Shown here in pieces: positions 57,633 through 64,000 of a DNA stretch of 64,000 nt (positions within the stretch are counted from its first letter, which is position 1; the number at the start of each line of letters is the position of its first letter). Position numbers and translations under genes: made by a program. Source of the DNA: Modestobacter sp. VKM Ac-2982 (lineage in GTDB: Bacteria > Actinomycetota > Actinomycetes > Mycobacteriales > Geodermatophilaceae). The notes beneath the pieces are model-generated. The model was not told where the DNA came from. It saw nothing but the letters and a program-made list of their open reading frames with translations, and did no database searches. The stretch spans positions 196,994-260,993 of the forward strand of contig NZ_JAPVBL010000005.1 of NCBI RefSeq assembly GCF_026967935.1, written 5' to 3'.

Positions 57633-59290
57633 TGCGGGCGTCCTGGCCGTTCTGTTCTCGGGGGGCGGGACCGCGGGACGGGCCGGCCCTGGGCAGCGGG
57701 CGGCTCCCCGGACCGGGGACGGTCGCGGAGCCCCTCACGCAGGGCAGGCCCCGCCGCGGACGAGGGCCGGCTGCGGACGGTCGGGCGGTCACCGGGGTTC
57801 TGCCGGCGGTCGACAGTCTGCCGTTCCGGGTCCCCGCGGCGCGCGTCCGGGGCGGGCGCCGGCCCCCCGGCCCCACGCCCCCGGCCCACCGGGGACGACG
57901 TCGGGTGCCCGGTCACCCGGGCGACCGTCCGGCCGTTGCCACGCCGAGGGGCCGGGGGCGGCGGACCGGGGCGGGCGGTGGACCGGCCCTCGCGGCGTCG
58001 GCGCGAGGGCACCGGGTCGACGGCCGCCGAGGGGACCGGGGCCAGCAGCCGGGCCAGCCGGCCGCGCCGCTGGCTCCGCTGGAAGGCGATCGCGGCCGGC
58101 TCGGCCCGGGCGAAGCGGACCAGCAGCCCGATGACGAAGAGGGTGAGGACCAGCGAGGTGCCGCCGGCGGAGATCAGCGGCAGCGTCACGCCGGTGACCG
58201 GCAGCAGGCCCACGACGTAGCCCATGTTGATCACGGCCTGCCCGACCAGCCACACCGTGATGGCGACGCTGGACAGCTGGACGAAGCGGTCGGCGGACCG
58301 GTGGGCGATCCGGAACCCGGCCCAGGCCAGGATCCCGTAGAGGGTCACCACCACCAGGCAGCCCAGGAAGCCCAGCTCCTCGCCGATGATCGCGAAGATG
58401 TAGTCGGACTCCGCGTGCGGCAGGATGTTCCACTTCATCGCGCTGTTGCCCAGCCCGACGCCCCAGACCCCGCCGGTGGCCAGCGCGTACAGCCCGCGGA
58501 TCGCCTGGTAGCCGCCGTTCTCCGGATCGGCGAAGGGGTCCAGGAACGAGGTGATCCGAGCCATCCGGTAGCTCGCGAACGTCACCATCAGGACGACGGC
58601 CACGACGGCGAGCGCCACGGCACCGGCGATGTAGCGGCGGGACAGCCCACCGGCCCACATCAGCCCGGCCAGCACCAGCCCCAGGCTGACCACGGCCCCC
58701 ATGTCGGGCTCGAGCAGCAGCAGCAGCGACAGCACGCCGAACACCGGCAGCACCGGGACGAGCAGCGACTGGACGGTCAGGTACTTCTCCCGCAGGGCGA
58801 TGACGTGGGCGCCCCAGAGCGCGAAGACCAGCTTGCCCAGCTCGGAGGGCTGGAAGTTGGTGAAGCCCAGGTCGAACCAGGCCCGGGAGCCGTTCAGCTT
58901 CAGCCCGATGCCCGGCACCAGGACCAGCAGCAGCAGCCCGGCGACGCCGAGCAGTGCCCAGCCGGAGAACTGGCGGATGCGGCCGACCGGCAGGTGCATC
59001 GCGGCGAGCATGGCGAGCAGCCCGATGGCGGCGAAGGCGATCTGCCGGACGCCGGGGAGCCAGGCCGGCTGGCCGGCCTTGGCGGCCTCGATCGAGGAGG
59101 CGGAGAAGACCATCACCAGGCCGATCGCCAGCAGCATGCCGGCCGCCCCCAGCACCAGGTGCGAGCTGGTCATCGGGCCGTCGACCCAGGCCGGGGCGCG
59201 GAAGCGCGGCCCCCCGGCCCGGGCTGCCGTGGGCTGCTGCTCCTCGCGGCGGGGACGGCGGGACGAGCGCTGCCCGGTGGTCGCCGTCAC
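57629..59290 (-). CDS. ftsW: Septal peptidoglycan glycosyltransferase FtsW with a long basic tail
   Basis: SEDS-family polymerase that links lipid II into glycan strands at the septum. Residues about 45-391 have ten membrane helices with [23 protein letters not shown], the loop [19 protein letters not shown] (catalytic Asp region) and [14 protein letters not shown]. About 162 residues follow the last helix, a Pro/Arg/Gly-rich cytoplasmic tail likely to be disordered; many FtsW proteins stop soon after the last helix. GTG start, seven bases after the murD stop. Confidence 0.94.
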   Translation of the reverse strand: MTATTGQRSSRRPRREEQQPTAARAGGPRFRAPAWVDGPMTSSHLVLGAAGMLLAIGLVMVFSASSIEAAKAGQPAWLPGVRQIAFAAIGLLAMLAAMHLPVGRIRQFSGWALLGVAGLLLLVLVPGIGLKLNGSRAWFDLGFTNFQPSELGKLVFALWGAHVIALREKYLTVQSLLVPVLPVFGVLSLLLLLEPDMGAVVSLGLVLAGLMWAGGLSRRYIAGAVALAVVAVVLMVTFASYRMARITSFLDPFADPENGGYQAIRGLYALATGGVWGVGLGNSAMKWNILPHAESDYIFAIIGEELGFLGCLVVVTLYGILAWAGFRIAHRSADRFVQLSSVAITVWLVGQAVINMGYVVGLLPVTGVTLPLISAGGTSLVLTLFVIGLLVRFARAEPAAIAFQRSQRRGRLARLLAPVPSAAVDPVPSRRRREGRSTARPGPPPPAPRRGNGRTVARVTGHPTSSPVGRGRGAGGPAPAPDARRGDPERQTVDRRQNPGDRPTVRSRPSSAAGPALREGLRDRPRSGEPPAAQGRPVPRSRPPRTERPGRPQ

Positions 59291-59297
59291 CGGCCGG

Positions 59298-60725
59298 TCA
59301 CCCCAGCGCGCGGACCGCGTCGGCGAAGGCCCGGCCGCGGTGCGCGTAGTCGGTGAACACGTCCATCGAGGCGGCCGCCGGGGCGAGCAGCACGGTGTCC
59401 CCGGGGCGGGCCAGCCGGACGGCGGCCGCGACCACCTCGCGCATCACGCTGTCCCCATCCGTCACAGCGCCATCGTCGCCGCTGGGGACCACCGTGCGTG
59501 GGACCGACGGGGCGTGTCGCGCCAGCGACCGGGCCAGCACCTCCCGATCTCGGCCCAGCAGCACCACCCCGGCCAGCCGCGGGGCGACCGCGGCGACCAG
59601 CGGCTCGACGTCGGCGCCCTTGAGCAGGCCCCCGGCGATCCACACCACCCGCGGGTAGGCGGCCAGCGAGGCCCCGGCCGCGTGCGGGTTCGTGGCCTTG
59701 CTGTCGTCGACGAAGTCGATGCCGTCGACGCTGCCGACCAGCACGTTGCGGTGAGCGCCGCCGCGGAAGCCGGCCAGGCCGCGGCCGACCGCGGCCGCGT
59801 CGACGCCGGCGACCCGGGCCAGCGCCGCGGCGGCCAGCGCGTTCACCGTGTTGTGCGGCCCCCGCACCTGCAGGGCCTCGAGCTCGGCGAGCACCTCACC
59901 GGCCGGGTCCGGGCTGAACGCGCGGTCGACGAGGGCACCGGACCGGACGCCGAGCTGGCCGCGGACGGGCTCGCCGAGGGTCACGGTGACCGGGTGCCGG
60001 TGGGCCGCGACGAGCGCGGACGCGACCGGGTCACCGGCGTCGGCGACCGCGACCGGCGCCAACCGGAGCAGGCGGGCCTTGGCGTCCCGGTAGGCGTCGA
60101 AGGAGCCGTGCCAGTCGACGTGGTCGTCGGCGACGTTGAGCACGCAGGCGGCGGCGGGGGCGATCGAGGAGGACCAGTGCAGCTGGAAGCTGGAGAGCTC
60201 CACGGCGATCGCGTCGTGGGCGGGTGCGCCGTCGGCGTCGCGGGCGGTGACCACCTCGACGAGCGGCCGGCCGACGTTGCCCGCGGCGACCGCCCGCCGC
60301 CCGCCGGCCAGCAGGATCGCCTCGAGCATCGTGACCGTCGTCGTCTTCCCGTTGGTGCCGGTGACCGCGAACCAGGGGGCGGGCTCCGCACCCGGCGCCG
60401 CTGTCCGCAGCCGCCAGGCCAGCTCCGGTTCGCCGATGACCTCCACGCCGCGGGCGGCAGCGGTCCGCAGCAGCGGGGAGTCCGGCCGCCAGCCCGGGGA
60501 GGTGACGACCAGGTCGATGCCCTCCGGCGGCTCGCTGAGCGCCCCGAGCCAGCGGGCCCCCGCCTCGACCAGCTCGGGCAGCACGGCGGGCTCGGTGGCG
60601 TCGGTGAGCCAGACGTCGTCCCCGCGCGCCAGCAGCACCCGGGCCGCCGCCGCGCCGGAGACGCCCAGCCCGGCGACCAGCACGGTGCCCAGCGGTCGGT
60701 CCGCCGTCCCGTTCGCGTGGGTCAC
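59298..60725 (-). CDS. murD: UDP-N-acetylmuramoyl-L-alanine--D-glutamate ligase
   Basis: Adds D-Glu to the stem peptide. The 475 residues have VLVAGLGVSGAAAARVL for the UDP substrate, ATP loop TGTNGKTTTVTML, VELSSFQL, NVADDHVDWHG and DDSKATNPHA, all usual for MurD. I start at GTG 60725, two bases past the mraY stop; the only ribosome-binding signal is GAGG overlapping that stop, so translation probably depends on termination of mraY. Confidence 0.94.
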   Translation of the reverse strand: MTHANGTADRPLGTVLVAGLGVSGAAAARVLLARGDDVWLTDATEPAVLPELVEAGARWLGALSEPPEGIDLVVTSPGWRPDSPLLRTAAARGVEVIGEPELAWRLRTAAPGAEPAPWFAVTGTNGKTTTVTMLEAILLAGGRRAVAAGNVGRPLVEVVTARDADGAPAHDAIAVELSSFQLHWSSSIAPAAACVLNVADDHVDWHGSFDAYRDAKARLLRLAPVAVADAGDPVASALVAAHRHPVTVTLGEPVRGQLGVRSGALVDRAFSPDPAGEVLAELEALQVRGPHNTVNALAAAALARVAGVDAAAVGRGLAGFRGGAHRNVLVGSVDGIDFVDDSKATNPHAAGASLAAYPRVVWIAGGLLKGADVEPLVAAVAPRLAGVVLLGRDREVLARSLARHAPSVPRTVVPSGDDGAVTDGDSVMREVVAAAVRLARPGDTVLLAPAAASMDVFTDYAHRGRAFADAVRALG

Positions 60726-60727
60726 CT

Positions 60728-61807
60728 CTACAGCCCCGTGACGGAGAGCCAGTCGGCGTAGAACAGCCCGAGCCCGAAGGCGACCGCCATCCCGGTGACC
60801 AGCCAGAACCGGACGATCACCGTGTTCTCGGCCCAGCCGGCGAGCTCGAAGTGGTGGTGCAGCGGGGCCATCCGGAAGACCCGGCGGCGGGTGGCCCGGA
60901 AGAAGCCGACCTGGATCACCACCGACAGGGTGACCGCCACGAACAGCCCGCCGAGGACGACGAGCAGCAGCTCGGTGCGGGTGACGATGGCCAGCCCGGC
61001 CATCAGCCCGCCGAGGGCCAGCGAACCGGTGTCGCCCATGAAGATCCGGGCCGGTGAGGTGTTCCACCACAGGAAGCCCAGGCAGCTGCCCATCGCCGCG
61101 GCGGCCACCAGGGTGACGTCGAGCGGGTCGCGGACGGTGTAGCAGCCGTCGACGAGGCCGCCGGCGCAGTCGTTCCCGAACTGCCAGAACGAGATGACCA
61201 CGTAGGAGCCGAACACCATCGCCGAGGCGCCGGCGGCCAGCCCGTCGAGGCCGTCGGTGAGGTTGACCGCGTTGGAGAAGCCGGCGATGAAGAGGTAGGC
61301 CAGCGCGACGAACGCGACCGTCGGCAGGGCGAGCGGGGGGATGTCCCGGACGAAGGAGACCGTCGTGGTGGCCACCGCGGTCCCGTCCTCGCCGTCGGCC
61401 ATCAGCGCGAGCACGGCGAAGGTGACCCCGATGACCAGCTGGCCGACCAGCTTGGCGGTCTTGTTCAGGCCGAGGCTGCGCCGGTACCGGATCTTGAGGT
61501 AGTCGTCGAGGAACCCGACGGTGCCCAGGCCGATCAACAGGAACAGCAGCAGCAGCCCGGTGGCGGTGACGCCACGACCCTCCTGGTTGATCACGAACAG
61601 GTGCGCCACCAGGTAGCCGACCACCGTGGCCAGCACCATCACGGTGCCGCCCATCGTGGGCGTGCCCTTCTTCGACAGGTGGCTCTCCGGGCCGTCGTCC
61701 CGGATCTCCTGGCCGAAGCCGTGCTTCCGGAAGGCCTTGATCGCCAACGGGGTCAGCAGGATCGAGACGATCAGCCCGACGGCGGCGGCGACGAGGACCG
61801 ACCTCAC
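60728..61807 (-). CDS. mraY: Phospho-N-acetylmuramoyl-pentapeptide transferase
   Basis: Moves phospho-MurNAc-pentapeptide to undecaprenyl phosphate to form lipid I. The 359-residue membrane protein has ten helices with the cytoplasmic-loop motifs KKGTPTMGG, GFLDDYLK (the Asp-Asp site), NLTDGLDGLAAG and MGDTGSLALGG, and the C-terminal FRMAPLHHHFELAGW. The GTG start overlaps the murF stop (GTGA). Confidence 0.97.
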   Translation of the reverse strand: MRSVLVAAAVGLIVSILLTPLAIKAFRKHGFGQEIRDDGPESHLSKKGTPTMGGTVMVLATVVGYLVAHLFVINQEGRGVTATGLLLLFLLIGLGTVGFLDDYLKIRYRRSLGLNKTAKLVGQLVIGVTFAVLALMADGEDGTAVATTTVSFVRDIPPLALPTVAFVALAYLFIAGFSNAVNLTDGLDGLAAGASAMVFGSYVVISFWQFGNDCAGGLVDGCYTVRDPLDVTLVAAAAMGSCLGFLWWNTSPARIFMGDTGSLALGGLMAGLAIVTRTELLLVVLGGLFVAVTLSVVIQVGFFRATRRRVFRMAPLHHHFELAGWAENTVIVRFWLVTGMAVAFGLGLFYADWLSVTGL

Positions 61808-63234
61808 GCGGTCACCTCCGGGCCGCCGTCGGCGATCAGGTCGGCGGCGAGCTCCTCGAGGCCGTAGCTGCGCGAGGCCTTGACCAGGACGACGTCCCCG
61901 GGCCCGACCACCTCACTCAGCAACCGCCGGGCTGCTGCCCGGTCCGGCAGGTGCACGGACTCCTCCTGCTCTCCCCCGCGGTCGCCTGCGCGACCACGGG
62001 CGTCCAGTTCCGCACGGGCACCCGCGTGCACACCGGCCGCGTCGGGCCCGACGGAGACGACGAGGTCGACCCCGGCGCGCACGGCGTCCCGGCCCAGCTC
62101 CTCGTGCGCGGCCCCGGCGGTGGGGCCGAGCTCCCCCATCGCACCGAGCACGGCGATCCGGCGGCGGCCCCGCAGCCGGCGGAGCGCGGCCAGCGCGGCC
62201 CGCATCGACTCGGGGTTGGCGTTGTAGGCGTCGTTGACGACGGTCACGCCGTCGGCGCGGGTGGTGACCTCCATCCGCCAGCGGCTGCGCGGCGCGGCGG
62301 CCGACAGAGCCTGCGCGACCGCGGCGGGCGCCATCCCGGCGGCCAGCGCCGCGCCGGCGGCGGACAGTGCGTTGGCGACCTGGTGCACGCCGACGACCTG
62401 CAGGGCGACCGGGTGCTGCTCCCCGCGGGCGCGGAGGGTGAACCGGGCGCGGGCGGCGTCGTCGAGCTCGACGTCGGTGGCCCGCACGTCGGCGTGCTCG
62501 GCCAGCCCGGTGGTCAGCACCGCGGCCTGCGTGCGCGGGGCCATGCCGGCCACCCGGGCGTCGTCGGCGTTGAGCACCGCCGTGCCGCTGGCCGGCAGGG
62601 CCGCCACCAGCTCGCCCTTGCTGGTGGCGATCACCTCGGCGCTGCCGAACTCGCCGAGGTGGGCGGAGCCGACGTTGAGCACGACGCCGATGGCCGGCCG
62701 GGCGATCCCGCACAGCCGGGCGATGTGGCCGGGGCCGCGGGAGCCCATCTCCAGCACCAGGAAGCGGGTGTCCGCGTCGGCGGAGAGCACGGTCAGCGGC
62801 AGGCCGATGTCGTTGTTGAACGAGCCCTGCGGGCTGACGGTCGGGCCCGCAGCGGCCAGCACCTGGCCGAGCAGGTCCTTGGTCGAGGTCTTGCCGGAGG
62901 ACCCGGTGACGCCGACGGTCACCAGCCCCGCCGCCACCAGCCGGCCGTGCACCGCCGCGGCCAGCCGGCCCAGGGCCGCCACCGGGTCAGCGACCACGAC
63001 ACAGGGCAGGGCGGGGTCGGCGCGGGCGGTCAGTGCCCCGGCCGCGCCCGCCGCGGCGGCGGCGGGGAGGAAGTCGGCGCCGTCCACCCGTTCCCCGGGG
63101 AGGGCGACGAAGAGGTCGCCGGGGGCCACCGCACGGGAGTCGACCAGCACGGCGCCGGTCACCGTGGCGGAGCCATCACCGACGAGATCGCCGTCGACGG
63201 CCGCGGCCACCTCGGCCAGCGTCAGGGCGATCAC
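61804..63234 (-). CDS. murF: UDP-N-acetylmuramoyl-tripeptide--D-alanyl-D-alanine ligase
   Basis: Adds D-Ala-D-Ala to finish the pentapeptide. The 476 residues begin MIALTLAEVAAAVDG, followed by VDSRAVAPGDLFVALPGERVD for substrate binding. The ATP loop is GVTGSSGKTSTKDLL; the central domain has FNNDIGLPLTVL and NVGSAHLGEFG; DAYNANPESM starts the last domain. GTG start with GAGGAG upstream; that ribosome binding site lies beside the 71-base repeat. Confidence 0.95.
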   Translation of the reverse strand: MIALTLAEVAAAVDGDLVGDGSATVTGAVLVDSRAVAPGDLFVALPGERVDGADFLPAAAAAGAAGALTARADPALPCVVVADPVAALGRLAAAVHGRLVAAGLVTVGVTGSSGKTSTKDLLGQVLAAAGPTVSPQGSFNNDIGLPLTVLSADADTRFLVLEMGSRGPGHIARLCGIARPAIGVVLNVGSAHLGEFGSAEVIATSKGELVAALPASGTAVLNADDARVAGMAPRTQAAVLTTGLAEHADVRATDVELDDAARARFTLRARGEQHPVALQVVGVHQVANALSAAGAALAAGMAPAAVAQALSAAAPRSRWRMEVTTRADGVTVVNDAYNANPESMRAALAALRRLRGRRRIAVLGAMGELGPTAGAAHEELGRDAVRAGVDLVVSVGPDAAGVHAGARAELDARGRAGDRGGEQEESVHLPDRAAARRLLSEVVGPGDVVLVKASRSYGLEELAADLIADGGPEVTA

Positions 63235-63241
63235 GCGTCCT

Positions 63242-63389
63242 CCTCGCTGGCGCTCGTCGGCCGCGTGCTCGACGATGCTGCGCTCATGCGTGACCTCGCA
63301 AGCTCGGTCACGAGTCCACCTCGCTGGCGCTCGTCGGCCGCGTGCTCGACGATGCTGCGCTCATGCGTGACCTCGCGAGCTCGATCACG
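63242..63389. repeat. Tandem 71-bp repeat between murE and murF
   Basis: Two direct copies (63242-63312 and 63319-63389), 69 of 71 bases identical, with a period of 77 bases. Copy 2 includes the murE stop codon; copy 1 ends next to the murF ribosome binding site. On the - strand each copy contains GTGAxCGAGCT near its start and reads through as a Ser/Arg/Thr-rich peptide. The pattern suggests duplication of a mobile or dispersed intergenic element. Confidence 0.85.
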
Positions 63390-64000
63390 TACCCACCTCG
63401 ATGGCGGCCAGCAGCTCGTGCAGCACCACGCGGTCGTCGAAGGGCAGCACCTGACCGCCCACCTCCTGACCCGTCTCGTGGCCCTTGCCGGCCACGAGCA
63501 GCGTGTCACCCGGTCGCGCGAGCCCGACGGCGGCCGCCAGGGCGGCCCGCCGGTCGCCGATCTCCAGCAGCTCGGCGCGCTGGTCGGCCGGGACGTCGCC
63601 GGCACCGGCGCGCATCGCCGCGCGGATGGCCGCCGGGTCCTCCGACCGCGGGTTGTCGTCGGTGACCACCAGCACGTCGCTGCCGGCCGCCGCGGCGGCG
63701 CCCATCCCCGGCCGCTTCCCCGGGTCGCGGTCACCGCCGCAGCCCAGCACGGTGATCAGCCGCCCCGGGGTCGCCGGGCGCAGTGCGGCCAGCGCGGTCT
63801 GCACCGCGTCGGGGGTGTGCGCGTAGTCGACGACGGCCACGAAGGGCTGACCGGCGTCCACCGGCTCCATCCGCCCGGGGACGACGGTCAGCGCGATCCC
63901 GGGCAGCGCCGTCTCCGGCGGCACGCCGACGGCGTCCAGCAGCGCCACGGCGAGCACCGCGTTCGCCACGTTGAAGCTGCCGGGCAACCGCAGCTGCGCG
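63385..64000 (-). CDS. murE: UDP-N-acetylmuramoyl-L-alanyl-D-glutamate--2,6-diaminopimelate ligase, C-terminal part
   Basis: Adds the third stem-peptide residue. About 204 C-terminal residues are inside the window; the N-terminus lies beyond 64000. The segment starts in the domain linker LPGSFNVANAVLA and has VVDYAHTPDAV, VLGCGGDRDPGKRP and the substrate motif TDDNPRSEDP. DNPR in that place marks meso-diaminopimelate rather than lysine as the substrate. The end, AGKGHETGQ, followed by a short tail, is usual. First visible gene of the dcw cluster. Confidence 0.95.
   Translation of the reverse strand, partial: AQLRLPGSFNVANAVLAVALLDAVGVPPETALPGIALTVVPGRMEPVDAGQPFVAVVDYAHTPDAVQTALAALRPATPGRLITVLGCGGDRDPGKRPGMGAAAAAGSDVLVVTDDNPRSEDPAAIRAAMRAGAGDVPADQRAELLEIGDRRAALAAAVGLARPGDTLLVAGKGHETGQEVGGQVLPFDDRVVLHELLAAIEVGT

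Noticed and set aside
63033..63370. Repeated LLAGARRPRARRCCAHA peptides on the + strand
   Set aside because: They are translation of the 71-bp DNA repeat on the wrong strand, not a protein.

Overview
The window is very GC-rich, has almost no intergenic space and uses GTG starts freely. Gene content and order are those of a high-GC actinobacterium: a bifunctional PriA in place of HisA and TrpF, Wag31/DivIVA, SepF, the TrpE-linked membrane protein of the TIGR02234 type, a TIGR03085 protein and a Holin-X protein. The family Geodermatophilaceae (Blastococcus, Geodermatophilus, Modestobacter) is my best guess, from gene order and from the style of the intergenic repeats; that placement is inference. 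No rRNA, tRNA, CRISPR array, insertion sequence or prophage was seen.

Layout. (1) 1-10.6 kb: an aromatic-amino-acid-decarboxylase-like gene on the + strand faces tesB-pyk and gltB-gltD on the - strand. (2) 10.9-17.9 kb: a tightly overlapping - strand cluster in transcription order hisI, trpE, a Trp-linked membrane protein, trpC, trpB, trpA, lgt. (3) 18-25.9 kb: an accessory block with a KstD-like FAD dehydrogenase, three membrane proteins (one frameshifted), an asymmetric pair of ABC exporter half-transporters and a TIGR03085 protein. (4) 25.9-33.8 kb: the histidine cluster hisD-hisC-hisB-(58-residue membrane protein)-hisH ... priA-ridA-hisF, interrupted between hisH and priA by a nitroreductase and an SDR gene on the + strand and a Holin-X gene. 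(5) 33.9-41.9 kb: a LON-domain protein, a DUF2567-like protein, dnaE1, a CPBP membrane protease, rluD and lspA. (6) 42-48.6 kb: mqo, a cation/proton antiporter and ileS. (7) 48.8-64 kb: the division and cell-wall (dcw) cluster in transcription order murE (cut by the window end), murF, mraY, murD, ftsW, murG, murC, ftsQ, ftsZ, pgeF, yggS-like, sepF, yggT, wag31. It covers meso-DAP peptidoglycan precursor synthesis, septum assembly and polar growth.

Most neighbours in clusters 2, 4 and 7 overlap by the 4-base ATGA or GTGA arrangement, so translation is probably coupled. No trpF is visible, and the His/Trp isomerase is the PriA type, so one enzyme probably serves both pathways; trpD, trpG, hisG and hisE must lie elsewhere.

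The signals beyond ordinary genes are: a repeated leaderless-promoter layout (TANNNT, then 6 or 7 bases, then the start codon) at eight genes; three copies of a dispersed palindromic intergenic element; a 71-bp near-identical tandem repeat between murE and murF; a large dyad upstream of gltB; a structured leader with two possible starts before mqo; hairpin arrays between convergent genes; and one membrane-protein gene broken by a single-base shift.
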